From the NCBI RefSeq assembly GCF_900111005.1, contig NZ_FOFV01000015.1:186001-250000 (forward strand): DNA of 64,000 bases, read 5' to 3'. The DNA comes from Lentzea albida. GTDB taxonomy: Bacteria; Actinomycetota; Actinomycetes; Mycobacteriales; Pseudonocardiaceae. Positions within the stretch are counted from its first letter, which is position 1. Each line of letters starts with the position of its first letter. A program made the position numbers and the translations under genes. The notes under the pieces are model-generated. The model had not been told where the DNA came from and did no database searches. It saw nothing but the letters and a program-made list of their open reading frames with translations. This document shows, piece after piece, positions 1 through 10,684 of the stretch.

Positions 1-628
1 CGGGCTGGTCGAGCACGACGTCGAAGAGCCCGTCGCCCAGCACGGACGGCGTCACCGACGCGGTGTCGAGGGCGATCGGCACCGCGGCCACGACCCTGCC
101 GTGGCGGTCCAGCGCGTGCAGGCGGGTCCCGTGGTCGTGGAGATGTGAGCGTTGCCGCGCCGGTCGAACGCGTTCGGGGTGTTCGGCGCCGATCAACGTG
201 ACGGGCGGCCACTCGTGGCCGTACCAGGGCCGGGGGAAGCCGTCGGCTCCGAGGAACTCACCCAGCTGCTCGTCGTCGCGGAACAGCAGATGACGCGGCA
301 CCGGTCCGAACGCGGAACCGGCATCATCGAGCCGCACGGCAGCACTCGCGACGACGTCCACCCGGTCGCCGTCCTGGACGGTGCCGTGGACGACCAGGCC
401 GGTCAGGTCCCACCACTGCACTTCGTCGTCCGTGCAGACCTCGATCGCGAAGTCCCCGGTCAGATCCGCGAAACCGGGCGGGCACCCGCGCAGCACGACC
501 CGCTCACGCGGGACCGGCAGCGGGTCGGTGAACAGCCCGTCCACGTCGACGGCTCGTGTCACGACCTCCACGACCTCGTCGTCGTCCGTCTCGTACCAGT
601 GCACGACCTCGTAGCCGAACAAACGCAC
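1..628 (-). CDS. Unrecognised protein, 3' end outside the window
   Basis: I do not recognise this gene. An uninterrupted minus-strand frame runs from a GTG at 628 to the window edge, 209 codons so far, starting MRLFGYEVVHWYETDDDE. It is acidic and Trp-rich with no evident signal peptide or membrane segment, so it is probably cytoplasmic. Codon positions show the strong third-position G/C bias of its neighbours, which supports it as real. It lies downstream of pepN on the same strand but is separated from it by a strong hairpin, so it is probably transcribed on its own. The start is uncertain: the GTG has no well-spaced ribosome binding site, and a TTG at 622 is an alternative. Confidence 0.65.
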   Translation of the reverse strand, partial: MRLFGYEVVHWYETDDDEVVEVVTRAVDVDGLFTDPLPVPRERVVLRGCPPGFADLTGDFAIEVCTDDEVQWWDLTGLVVHGTVQDGDRVDVVASAAVRLDDAGSAFGPVPRHLLFRDDEQLGEFLGADGFPRPWYGHEWPPVTLIGAEHPERVRPARQRSHLHDHGTRLHALDRHGRVVAAVPIALDTASVTPSVLGDGLFDVVLDQP

Positions 629-640
629 CCCCAGCAGACG

Positions 641-681
641 GGAAGGCCCCGTGCCGCCATCGAAGCGGCACGGGGCCTTCC
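641..681 (-). terminator. Strong hairpin terminator downstream of pepN
   Basis: Seventeen perfectly paired bases (GGAAGGCCCCGTGCCGC and its complement) enclose a 7-nt loop. It begins 14 nt after the pepN stop. There is no U-tract, as is common for actinobacterial terminators. Confidence 0.85.
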
Positions 682-694
682 CCACCAAGCGATT

Positions 695-3256
<2,562 letters not shown>

Positions 3257-3429
3257 TGGTCACCTCGTCTGCCACGCGTTTGGTTACGCGCTGACGTCGT
3301 CGGGAATGGTTATGACTCCCGCATCCAATCACGGAACCGGCGTACGGGAAGAGATGACAGGGTGATCTGGTTGGGCTGATGGGGCGATAACCGCACCCGA
3401 CGCGACAGAACGCGACCGAAGGGGCACGC

Positions 3430-4038
3430 ATGGCCGACAAGGCGAAGGTCGACTTCTACTTCGACCCTCTTTGTCCGTTCGCCTGGATCACCTCCCGGTG
3501 GATCCTCGAGGTGGAGAAGGTCCGCGACATCGACCTGAGCTTCCACGTGATGAGTCTTTCCGTGCTGAACGAGGGCCGTGACCTGCCCGAGCAGTACAAG
3601 GAGCTCATGACGAAGGGCTGGGGTCCGGTCCGCGTGGCCATCGCCGCCGAGCAGAAGTTCGGCAACGAGGTGCTGCCGAAGCTGTACACGGCGCTGGGCA
3701 CGCGAATCCACAACGAGGGCATCAAGGACTTCGACGAGGTCATCCCGAAGGCGCTCGAGGAGGCCGGCCTGCCCGCCGAGCTCGCCGAGGCCGCGACCTC
3801 GACCGAGTACGACGAGGCGCTGCGGGCCTCGCACCACCGCGGCATGGACCCGGTCGGCATGGACGTCGGCACGCCGACCATCCACATCGACGGCGTCGCG
3901 TTCTTCGGCCCGGTGCTGACGAAGATCCCGCGGGGCGAGGAGGCGGGCACGATCTTCGACGGCGCCCGGCTGCTGGCCGGCTACCCGTACTTCTTCGAGC
4001 TGAAGCGCACCCGGACGGGTGACCTCGACTTCAGCTGA
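3430..4038 (+). CDS. Rv2466c-family mycothiol-dependent DsbA-like oxidoreductase, CxxA variant
   Basis: Thioredoxin-fold protein of the DsbA/FrnE superfamily, 202 aa. It closely resembles M. tuberculosis Rv2466c from memory of that sequence (shared [24 protein letters not shown] and FELKRTRT segments). Rv2466c is a mycothiol-dependent reductase that activates a nitro-prodrug and has a CPWC active site. Here residues 15-18 read CPFA, so the nucleophilic Cys15 remains but the resolving Cys is Ala18. A monothiol mechanism using mycothiol directly is inferred. The conserved cis-Pro loop (GTPTIH) is intact. A purine-rich AAGGGG site precedes the ATG at 3430. The context next to pepN is the conserved mycobacterial one. 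Confidence 0.9.
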   Translation: MADKAKVDFYFDPLCPFAWITSRWILEVEKVRDIDLSFHVMSLSVLNEGRDLPEQYKELMTKGWGPVRVAIAAEQKFGNEVLPKLYTALGTRIHNEGIKDFDEVIPKALEEAGLPAELAEAATSTEYDEALRASHHRGMDPVGMDVGTPTIHIDGVAFFGPVLTKIPRGEEAGTIFDGARLLAGYPYFFELKRTRTGDLDFS

Positions 4039-4066
4039 GCCCGGATTTTCTGTCAGGGCTGCTCGC

Positions 4067-4072
4067 TACCGT
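4067..4072 (+). promoter_or_regulatory. Putative -10 element (TACCGT), leaderless start
   Basis: TACCGT lies 7 nt before the ATG at 4080, the spacing expected if the transcript begins at the start codon. Confidence 0.5.
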
Positions 4073-4079
4073 CCCTGAC

Positions 4080-4940
4080 ATGGCAGTTCACCGCGTCGAA
4101 GTCGCAGTCCAGGGCCCTTGGTCGCTGGCCACCTCCCGCGCGTTCTGGGAGGGCTTCACCCCGTCCGCGCTCCCCGAGCGCACGGGCGAGGCGCTGGAGG
4201 CGACCTTCCTGGTCGAAGGTGAGTGGCGCCGTGCTTCGGTCTCCGTGACCCAGCACGGCGCCACTGCTGTTCTGTCGCTGTCCGGCGCCGGCGACCTCGA
4301 CCGCGCGGCGACGCAGGTGTGCCGCTTCCTGTCCCTGGACGTCGACGGCCGCGCGTGGCCGGACGTGGGCCTGCGAGACCCGGTCATAGGTCTCGCCCAA
4401 TCGTCGTTACCCGGCTTGCGGCCGTGCGGCTTCTACTCGCCGTACGAGGCGGCGGCGTGGTCGGTGCTGGCCCAGCGGATCCGCATGTCGCAGGCGGCCG
4501 CCCTGAAGGCCTCGCTGCTCCGTGACGGGGTGTTCATCCCACCCGCGGAGTTGCGCGGTGCCGACCTCGACTTACCCGGCCGCAAGGCGGAGTACCTGCG
4601 GGCGGTGGCCGAGGCCGCGCTGGACGGGGTGCTGGACGGCCCTCGCCTGCGCGCCCTCAAGCCGGCCGCCGCCGTGCTGGAGGTGCAGCAGGTCAAGGGG
4701 CTGGGGCCGTTCGCGGCGGAGCTGGTGGTGCTGCGCGGGGCCAACGCCCCGGACGCCGTGCCGCACAACGAGGCCCGGCTCAGCGACGAGGTGGCGGAGC
4801 GGTACGGCAGGCCGCTGGCCGAGGTGTCGGAGGAGTGGCGGCCTTACCGGACGTGGGCTTCGGTGCACCTGCGGGTGTTGCGGGAGCGGCGGCTGGCAGG
4901 GGTGCCGGCAGGTGCGCAGGCCGAGGCCGTGCCTGGCTGA
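4080..4940 (+). CDS. DNA-3-methyladenine glycosylase II-like (AlkA/HhH-GPD) protein
   Basis: Base-excision-repair type protein of 286 aa. The N-terminal ~100 residues match the AlkA-type mixed domain. A helix-hairpin-helix follows ([16 protein letters not shown], about residues 202-217), which in AlkA grips DNA. The catalytic Asp of AlkA lies in LPDDY just after this motif; here the aligned stretch reads VPHNEARL, so Asn/Glu occupy the place of the Asp pair. The enzyme may therefore use another acid, act weakly, or only bind lesions. The C-terminal [12 protein letters not shown] matches the AlkA WKPWRSYA helix. The last codons run into a 15/16-nt repeat array. The start ATG lies 7 nt after a -10-like TACCGT. 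Confidence 0.85.
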   Translation: MAVHRVEVAVQGPWSLATSRAFWEGFTPSALPERTGEALEATFLVEGEWRRASVSVTQHGATAVLSLSGAGDLDRAATQVCRFLSLDVDGRAWPDVGLRDPVIGLAQSSLPGLRPCGFYSPYEAAAWSVLAQRIRMSQAAALKASLLRDGVFIPPAELRGADLDLPGRKAEYLRAVAEAALDGVLDGPRLRALKPAAAVLEVQQVKGLGPFAAELVVLRGANAPDAVPHNEARLSDEVAERYGRPLAEVSEEWRPYRTWASVHLRVLRERRLAGVPAGAQAEAVPG

Positions 4941-5105
4941 GCCGCGCCCGGCCGAGCCCGTGCCCGCGGAGCCCGTGCCCGCCGAGCCCGCGCCCGGCCG
5001 AGCCCGCGCTTGGCTGCGCCGCGCCGTGGCTGAGCCGCGTTTGGCTGAGCGGCGTTTCGGTGAGCCGCGTCCGGCCGAGCCGCGTCTCGCTGAGCCGCGC
5101 CCCGC
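4922..5105. repeat. Degenerate 15/16-nt minisatellite, 12 tandem units
   Basis: Twelve head-to-tail units of 15 or 16 nt with core (T/C)GAGCC(G/C)(C/T)G start at 4922, 4938, 4953, 4968, 4983, 4999, 5015, 5031, 5046, 5061, 5076 and 5091. The first unit is the 3' end of the AlkA-like gene, and its TGA stop belongs to the second unit. One frame would read AEP(R/V)P repeats, but it is out of frame with both neighbouring genes. From 5106 to 5337 the DNA stays C-rich and non-coding, with CCGCCTCCATCC twice at about 5216-5239. This whole 397-nt gap holds no gene that I can support. Confidence 0.8.
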
Positions 5106-5337
5106 CCGGCCCCGCCCCGTCTCGCTGCACCGCGTCGCGACAGCCGTACCGCGCTTCCGGCGTGGGCCTGCCCGCCGCCTCTGCAACTCCGCCGGCAACT
5201 CCGCCCCCATCTCCACCCCGCCTCCATCCCCGCCTCCATCCCCGCCCCCGCCCCACTCCGACGTGACCGCCGCCAGCCGATGTGACAGGCTGACCCGTTG
5301 TCAGCGCAGTGGTGTCACATCCGCCTGGAGGGCTCTC

Positions 5338-6690
5338 GTGATCGAGGTCGTCAACCCCGCCACCGAGGAAGTCATCGGCACGCTCCCCGAAGGCACACCG
5401 GCCGACGTGGACGCGGCCGTGGCCAAGGCCGTCCAGGCCTTCCCCGCGTGGTCGGAGACCCCGGTCGAGGAACGCGCCAAGGCCGTCCAGGCGATCATCG
5501 ACGGCCTGAAGGAGCGCGCGGACGAACTGGCCGCCACCATGACCCGCGAGATGGGCACGCCCCTCACCTTCAGCCAGAAGGTGCAGGTCGCGAACCCCGT
5601 CTCGATCGCCGAAGGCGTCGCGAAGGTGCTGGAGGCCGGCTACTTCGAACCGGAGGAGATCGGCAACTCGCTGGTCTTCCGCGAGCCGGTCGGGGTCGTC
5701 GCGGCGATCACGCCGTGGAACTTCCCGCTGCAGCAGATGGTCGCGAAGGTCGTCCCGGCGCTCGCCGCGGGCAACGCGGTGGTGCTCAAGCCGAGCGAGC
5801 TCGCGCCGGGGACCGCCGACCTGCTCGCCGAGATCATCGCCGGGGCGACTCCGCCGGACGTGTTCCAGCTCGTCCACGGCACCGGGCCGGTCGTCGGGGA
5901 GGCGCTGGCCGCGCACCCGGACGTCGACATGGTGTCGTTCACCGGCTCGACGAAGGCGGGGCGGCGGGTGTCCGCCGTGGCCGCCGAGACGGTCAAGCGG
6001 GTGGCGCTCGAGCTGGGCGGCAAGTCCGCGTGCATCGTGCTCGACGACGCCGACCTCGGGCGCGCGGTGAAGATCGCGGTCGCGAACTCGTTCATGAACA
6101 ACGGCCAGGCGTGCAGCGCGTGGACCCGGCTGCTGGTGCCCGCCGAACGCCACGACGAGGCGGTCGAGCTGGCCGTCCAGGCGGCGAAGAAGTACACCTC
6201 GGCCGACCCCGCTGAGCCCTCGACGCGGATCGGGCCCGCGGTGTCGAAGGCGCAGCGCGACCGCGTCGTCGGCTACATCCGCAAGGGTGTCGAGGAGGGG
6301 GCGACGCTCGCCGCCGGTGGGCCCGAAGCCCCGCTGCCGCGCGGTTTCTACGTCACGCCGACGGTGTTCGGGGGCGTGACGCCGGAGATGACCATCGCGC
6401 AGGAGGAGATCTTCGGGCCGGTGCTGTCGGTCATGCCGTACGCCGACGAGGCCGACGCGGTGCGCATCGCGAACTCGACGATCTACGGACTGGCGGGTGC
6501 CGTGTTCTCCGCGGACACCGACCGGGCCCTGCGGGTCGCGAGGAGGCTCCGCACCGGGCAGGTCGACATCAACGCGGCCGCGTTCAACACGAGCGCGCCG
6601 TTCGGTGGGTACCGGCAGTCGGGCAACGGCCGCGAGTTCGGGCGGTTCGGGCTGGACGAGTTCTGCGAGGTCAAGTCGGTCCAGCGGTAA
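5338..6690 (+). CDS. NAD(P)-dependent aldehyde dehydrogenase family protein
   Basis: Oxidises an aldehyde to the acid; the substrate cannot be told. The 450-aa protein has the full set of ALDH residues: Asn128 in the oxyanion site (TPWNFP), the general base Glu225 (LELGGKS) and the nucleophile Cys259 (NNGQACSA). The start is GTG at 5338, preceded 5 nt upstream by GGAGGG. The frame stays open far upstream through the minisatellite, but that extension is low complexity and is rejected. At ~450 aa it is a little shorter than the classic ~480-500 aa enzymes, which fits the succinate-semialdehyde/aldehyde dehydrogenase group common in actinobacteria. It stands alone, followed 41 nt later by the Eis-like gene. 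Confidence 0.93.
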   Translation: MIEVVNPATEEVIGTLPEGTPADVDAAVAKAVQAFPAWSETPVEERAKAVQAIIDGLKERADELAATMTREMGTPLTFSQKVQVANPVSIAEGVAKVLEAGYFEPEEIGNSLVFREPVGVVAAITPWNFPLQQMVAKVVPALAAGNAVVLKPSELAPGTADLLAEIIAGATPPDVFQLVHGTGPVVGEALAAHPDVDMVSFTGSTKAGRRVSAVAAETVKRVALELGGKSACIVLDDADLGRAVKIAVANSFMNNGQACSAWTRLLVPAERHDEAVELAVQAAKKYTSADPAEPSTRIGPAVSKAQRDRVVGYIRKGVEEGATLAAGGPEAPLPRGFYVTPTVFGGVTPEMTIAQEEIFGPVLSVMPYADEADAVRIANSTIYGLAGAVFSADTDRALRVARRLRTGQVDINAAAFNTSAPFGGYRQSGNGREFGRFGLDEFCEVKSVQR

Positions 6691-6718
6691 TTGAGCTGCG
6701 AGTCGCGCCGCACCCGCG

Positions 6719-6724
6719 TATCAC
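6719..6724 (+). promoter_or_regulatory. Putative -10 element (TATCAC) of the Eis-like gene
   Basis: TATCAC lies 7 nt before the ATG at 6732, again suggesting a leaderless transcript. Match to TANNNT is imperfect at the last base. Confidence 0.35.
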
Positions 6725-6731
6725 TGCGGGC

Positions 6732-7946
6732 ATGGCTGACTCGGCGCTGAGCATCCGGACCATCACCGAAGCCGACCTCCGCGATTTCCAGGGGGTGATG
6801 GCGTGGGCCTTCCTCAGCGATCCGGCGGGGGAGGACAGCAAGTGGCTCAAGGTCCTCGAACCGGACCGGGCGCACGCGGTGTTCGACAACGACGAGATGA
6901 TCGGCACCGCCGCGATCCTGAGCCGGCAGATCACCGTTCCGGGTGAACGCCAAGCCCCGGCCGGAGCCGTGACCGTCGTGTCGGTGAAACCCGGCCATCG
7001 GCGTCGTGGCGTGGCTTCGCTGCTGATGAAGACGCAGCTGCACGGCATGCACGAGAACGGTGAGGCGCTCGCGATGCTGTGGGCGTCCGAGGGGGCGATC
7101 TACCGCAGGTATGGGTACGGCGAATACGCCACAAGCCTTGCCATGCTGACGATGCCGACGCGTATGCCGTTCCACAACAACGTGCATGTGAGCGACGCAC
7201 GGATCCGTCAGGTGACGCGAGAAGAAGCGCTGCCGGTCATGCGCGAGATCCACGAACTGGTGTGGCGCAGGCGGGTCGGCTGGCTGAGCCGCGTCGAGCA
7301 GACGTGGGACGTGCAGCTGGGGGACCGCGAGGTCGACCGCAACGGGCTCACCTCCTACCGGTACGCCCTGCACCCCGAGGGGTACGTGGTGTTCCGGGTC
7401 AAGTACGCGGGGGATTCCGGCGGTCCGGCCAACGAACTGCACGTGCGCGAGCTCGTCTGCGAGACGGACCAGGCGTACGCCGACCTCTACCGGTTCCTGC
7501 TGGACATGGACCTGGCGGCGAGCATCTCCTTCTACACCGCCTGGGACGACCCGGTCCTGCACATGGTCGACAACCCGCGGAAGGTCCGCCGCGAGGCGAC
7601 CGACGCGCTGTGGATCCGGATCGTCGACGTCGACCGCGCGCTGCCGCTGCGCGCGTACTCGTCCGATGTGGACAGCGTGCTGGAGGTCGAGGACTCGTTC
7701 TGCCCGTGGAACTCCGGCCGTTGGCGCTTCACGGTGAAGAACGGGGAGGCGGCGGTCACGCGCACCGACGACCCGGCGGACGTGTCGCTGGACATCGCCG
7801 CGCTCGGCAGTGTCTTCCTCGGCGGGCTACGGCTTTCCGTGCTCAGGCACGCACACCGCGTGGTCGAGCACACACCCGGACACGTGGACGCGCTGACGTT
7901 GGCGTTCCTCGGCACACGTGAGCCACATTGCCCCGAGGTGTTCTGA
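6732..7946 (+). CDS. Eis-like GNAT N-acetyltransferase
   Basis: A 404-aa protein with the three-part Eis architecture: an N-terminal GNAT domain with the acetyl-CoA loop VKPGHRRRGVASLL (about residues 83-96), a second GNAT-like domain, and a C-terminal sterol-carrier-like domain. IYRRYGYGEYA at about residues 123-133 corresponds to the region holding the general-acid Tyr126 of Eis, and the protein ends in Phe, like Eis, where the terminal carboxylate takes part in catalysis. Eis proteins acetylate amines at several positions, including aminoglycosides, and protein lysines; which of these applies here is unknown. Length is the usual ~400 aa. No partner gene is evident. Confidence 0.9.
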   Translation: MADSALSIRTITEADLRDFQGVMAWAFLSDPAGEDSKWLKVLEPDRAHAVFDNDEMIGTAAILSRQITVPGERQAPAGAVTVVSVKPGHRRRGVASLLMKTQLHGMHENGEALAMLWASEGAIYRRYGYGEYATSLAMLTMPTRMPFHNNVHVSDARIRQVTREEALPVMREIHELVWRRRVGWLSRVEQTWDVQLGDREVDRNGLTSYRYALHPEGYVVFRVKYAGDSGGPANELHVRELVCETDQAYADLYRFLLDMDLAASISFYTAWDDPVLHMVDNPRKVRREATDALWIRIVDVDRALPLRAYSSDVDSVLEVEDSFCPWNSGRWRFTVKNGEAAVTRTDDPADVSLDIAALGSVFLGGLRLSVLRHAHRVVEHTPGHVDALTLAFLGTREPHCPEVF

Positions 7947-8003
7947 CGGAACTCGCGGCCGTTGTTGCTCGTTGACGGATTACCTGGTGTGGGAGGTAAT
8001 GCC

Positions 8004-8738
8004 GTGGGCACCGTCGTGTGGGTCGTAGTGCTGGTACTGCTGGTCGCTGGTGTGTTCTACCTGGTCAGTCAGAGCAACGCGCGCAAGGCGCGGGAGCTCG
8101 ACGACGCCAAGGCGGAGGCACGTCGCTGGGTCGAGCGGCTGGGTGGGCAGGTGATGAGCCTCACCGGCAGCAACGCCGCCGCGACGCAGGCACTGGCCGA
8201 CGCGTCCGAGCGCTTCACCGCCGCCGGGTCGCAGATGGAGCAGGCCCGCACGATCCCGCAGGCCAAGCTGGTCACCGAGACCGCGATGGAGGGCCTGCAC
8301 TACGTGCGCGCGGCCCGGCAGGCCATGGACATGGACCCCGGTCCCGCGCTGCCCGAGAGCGCGGGCCAGAAGCAGGCGGGTGCCGTCAGCGAGGACCGCC
8401 AGGTCAGCGTCGAGGGCCACCAGTACGCCGCGTCGCCGCACTCCGGTTCGGGCACGCCCTACTACTACCCCGGTGGCATGGTGGCCGGACGTCCGGTGCC
8501 GCGTGGCTGGTACTCCGAGCCGTGGTGGAAGCCCGCGCTCGTGGCCGGCGCCTGGGGCGTGGGCACGTTCCTGCTGATGGACGCCATGTTCTCCGGCATG
8601 CACGGCGTCGGCGACTACGGCATGGGCGACATGGGCATGGGCGACATGGGGGACATGGGCGGTGTCTCCGACGCCGTCGACATGGGCGACACCGGGGGCT
8701 TCGACTTCGGCGACATGGGCGGCGGGTTCGACTTCTAG
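8004..8738 (+). CDS. Single-pass membrane protein with Gly-Asp-Met-rich tail
   Basis: I cannot name this 244-aa protein. It opens with one strong membrane segment (residues ~4-20, VVWVVVLVLLVAGVFYLV), then a charged region with coiled-coil character (~24-110). A Pro/Gly/Tyr-rich linker and a second hydrophobic patch follow (WWKPALVAGAWGVGTFLLM, ~175-195). The C-terminal ~50 residues are repeats of GDMG and GGFDF. Such tails are probably flexible and acidic. The start GTG 8004 is chosen because GGAGGT lies 6 nt upstream; a TTG at 7962 also opens the frame but has no such site. The stop is 4 nt from the convergent nei stop. Confidence 0.8.
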   Translation: MGTVVWVVVLVLLVAGVFYLVSQSNARKARELDDAKAEARRWVERLGGQVMSLTGSNAAATQALADASERFTAAGSQMEQARTIPQAKLVTETAMEGLHYVRAARQAMDMDPGPALPESAGQKQAGAVSEDRQVSVEGHQYAASPHSGSGTPYYYPGGMVAGRPVPRGWYSEPWWKPALVAGAWGVGTFLLMDAMFSGMHGVGDYGMGDMGMGDMGDMGGVSDAVDMGDTGGFDFGDMGGGFDF

Positions 8739-8742
8739 CCCG

Positions 8743-9543
8743 CTACGGCTGGCAGACCGGGCACCAGAAGAGGTTGCGACCCGCGAGTTCGGTGGTCAGG
8801 ACCTCGGTGCCGCAGAGGAAGCACGGCTCCCCGGCGCGGCGGTAGACGTACACCTCACCGCCGTGCCGGTCCACGCGCGGCGCCCGGCCCATGGCCTTCG
8901 GCATGTGCTCGCGGCGCACGGTGTTGATCTGCCCGACCTTCACGCCGTCCTTCATGAGCACGACGAGGTCGGCCCAGATCGCGTCCCACAGCTCGCGGCT
9001 CACCTTGTTGCCGGTCAGCGTCGGGTTCACGTTGTGCCGGAACAGCACCTCGGCGCGGTAGACGTTGCCGACGCCCGCGAGGACGCTCTGGTCCATCAGC
9101 AGCACGGCCAGCGACTGCTTCGACCGGATGATCCGCTCGTAGGCGCGGTCCGGGTCGGCGTCGCGGCGCAACGGGTCGGGCCCGAGCCGGTCGCGGATCG
9201 CCTTGACCTCGGCCTTGTTCAGCACCTCGCACGCCGTCGGGCCGCGCAGGTCCGTCCAGTGCGTCTCGCCGACCATCCGCATGCGGACCTGGCCCACGGG
9301 CAGCAGGACCGGCAGCGGCGACTCGGTGAACGTGCCGTACAGGCCGAGGTGGACGTGCACGATCGCGTCCGGGCCGTACACGTGGAACAGGTGCTTACCG
9401 TGCGCTTCGGCGCGGACGAGCTTCCGCCCGTCCACAAGGGACGCCGCGAAGCGCCCCTGCGGACTCGTGACGGCGACGGGCCCGCCCGCGTACCGGCGCT
9501 GGTGCAGCCGCGCGAGGCGGTGCAGCGTGTGGCCTTCGGGCAT
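8743..9543 (-). CDS. nei: Fpg/Nei-family DNA glycosylase (endonuclease VIII)
   Basis: Base-excision enzyme that removes oxidised bases and nicks at the abasic site. The 266-aa protein begins MPEGHTLHR: Pro2 and Glu3 are the catalytic N-terminus and GHT is typical of Nei rather than Fpg. The helix-two-turn-helix (SVLAGVGNVYRAEVLF, ~152-167) and a C-terminal zinc finger with CFLC and CPVC pairs are present. Its ATG overlaps the rpiB stop as TGATG, so the two are translationally coupled, the same pairing as Rv2465c-Rv2464c in M. tuberculosis. Confidence 0.94.
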   Translation of the reverse strand: MPEGHTLHRLARLHQRRYAGGPVAVTSPQGRFAASLVDGRKLVRAEAHGKHLFHVYGPDAIVHVHLGLYGTFTESPLPVLLPVGQVRMRMVGETHWTDLRGPTACEVLNKAEVKAIRDRLGPDPLRRDADPDRAYERIIRSKQSLAVLLMDQSVLAGVGNVYRAEVLFRHNVNPTLTGNKVSRELWDAIWADLVVLMKDGVKVGQINTVRREHMPKAMGRAPRVDRHGGEVYVYRRAGEPCFLCGTEVLTTELAGRNLFWCPVCQP

Positions 9544-9992
9544 CAGGCCCTGTTCTCGTAGGCGCTGACCTGGTCGATGCGGCGCTGGTGGCGAGGCTCA
9601 CCCGAGAACGGCGTCCTGAGGAACTCCGACACGATCTCGGTCGCCTCCTCGGTCGTGTGCTGGCGGGCGCCGATGCCGACCAGGAGGGCGTCGTTGTGCT
9701 GACGGGCGAGGTGCGCCGTGTCGACGTTCCACGCCAGTGCCGCGCGGGCGCCCTTCACCTTGTTCGCGGCGATCTGCTCGCCGTTGCCGGAGCCGCCGAT
9801 GACGACACCCAGGCTGCCGGGGTCGGCGACGACCTTCTCGGCGGCGTCGACGCAGAACGACACGTAGTCGTCCTGGGCGTCGTACTCGTGGGCGCCGACG
9901 TCGACGACCTCGTAGCCCTGCTCGGTGAGAGCCTTGGACAGGTGGGACTTCAGCTCGAAGCCAGCGTGGTCTGCTGCCAGATAAACGCGCAC
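9543..9992 (-). CDS. rpiB: Ribose-5-phosphate isomerase B
   Basis: Interconverts ribose 5-phosphate and ribulose 5-phosphate in the pentose phosphate pathway. The 149-aa protein shows the N-terminal AADHAGFELK phosphate-binding segment and IGGSGNGEQIAANKV at about residues 65-79. Glu72 in this loop marks the mycobacterial subtype, which uses Glu where the E. coli enzyme uses Cys. The start is GTG at 9992, with a CAGACT hexamer 6 nt upstream that may be a -10 for a leaderless transcript. It leads the rpiB-nei pair, which is inverted relative to the flanking pepN/tig backbone. Confidence 0.96.
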   Translation of the reverse strand: MRVYLAADHAGFELKSHLSKALTEQGYEVVDVGAHEYDAQDDYVSFCVDAAEKVVADPGSLGVVIGGSGNGEQIAANKVKGARAALAWNVDTAHLARQHNDALLVGIGARQHTTEEATEIVSEFLRTPFSGEPRHQRRIDQVSAYENRA

Positions 9993-10012
9993 GTCACGAG
10001 TCTGACACGCTG

Positions 10013-10684
10013 GTGTGTGTGTTCAGCCAAGAGGGGTACCAGCTGAAGCTGGAATGGGGGCCCGAGGGCGTCCACGCGCTGCGGGACTGCGACGTGCTGG
10101 TCGTCGTGGACGTCCTGTCGTTCACCACGTCCGTCGACCTGGTCGTCGGCAACGGGGGCCAGGTGCGCCCGTCCCGCTGGAAGCCCGCTTCGGGCCGGAC
10201 TTTGCGACCAGCGTCACTCGTCGACGCGACCGGGCTGGTCGAGTTGCCGTCGCCGAACGGGTCGAACCTCTGCTCGCTCGCGGGGGAGACCGGCGCACAC
10301 GTGTTGGCGGCGTGCCTGCGCAACGCGTCCGCCGTCGCCAGGAGGGCCCAGGAGCTGGGGAAGACCATCGGGGTGGTCCCCGGCGGCGAGCGCTGGGGCC
10401 TCGACGTCCTCAACTCGGGTCCGCGCGAGTTCGGGCCGTTGCGCCCGTGCGTCGAGGACTACCTGGGTGCGGGCGCGGTGATCGCGGCGCTGGCGGGGAA
10501 GGCGTCGCCGGAGGCGCGGCTCGCGGCCACCGCGTTCCGGACCACCGACGTGCCGGCCGCGGTGCGGGACTGCGGGTCGGGCCGGGAGCTGGTCGAGAAC
10601 GGCCACCGCGCCGACGTCGACCTCGCGGTGCGGATCAACGTCAGCAGCGCCGTCCCGGTGCTGGTCGACGGGGTCCTGCGGTGA
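10013..10684 (+). CDS. ComB-like 2-phosphosulfolactate phosphatase family protein
   Basis: The 223-aa protein matches the ComB fold: an N-terminal VVVDVLSFTTSVDLVVGNGG where ComB has its conserved DVLRA(S/T)T, LCSLAGETGAHVLAACLRNASA in the middle, and PGGERWGLD near residue 125. ComB in methanogens removes phosphate from 2-phosphosulfolactate on the way to coenzyme M, but actinomycetes do not make that cofactor, so the substrate here is unknown. The start is GTG 10013 or GTG 10019; no ribosome binding site separates them. It is divergent from rpiB with only 20 nt between starts, and its stop overlaps the next gene's start as GTGA. Confidence 0.8.
   Translation: MCVFSQEGYQLKLEWGPEGVHALRDCDVLVVVDVLSFTTSVDLVVGNGGQVRPSRWKPASGRTLRPASLVDATGLVELPSPNGSNLCSLAGETGAHVLAACLRNASAVARRAQELGKTIGVVPGGERWGLDVLNSGPREFGPLRPCVEDYLGAGAVIAALAGKASPEARLAATAFRTTDVPAAVRDCGSGRELVENGHRADVDLAVRINVSSAVPVLVDGVLR

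Noticed and set aside
4922-5105. CRISPR-like array
   Set aside because: Units are 15/16 nt, degenerate and directly adjacent, with no spacers and no cas genes.
4522-5337. A ~270-codon N-terminal extension of the aldehyde dehydrogenase
   Set aside because: It runs through another frame of the AlkA-like gene and the minisatellite; GGAGGG before GTG 5338 marks the true start.
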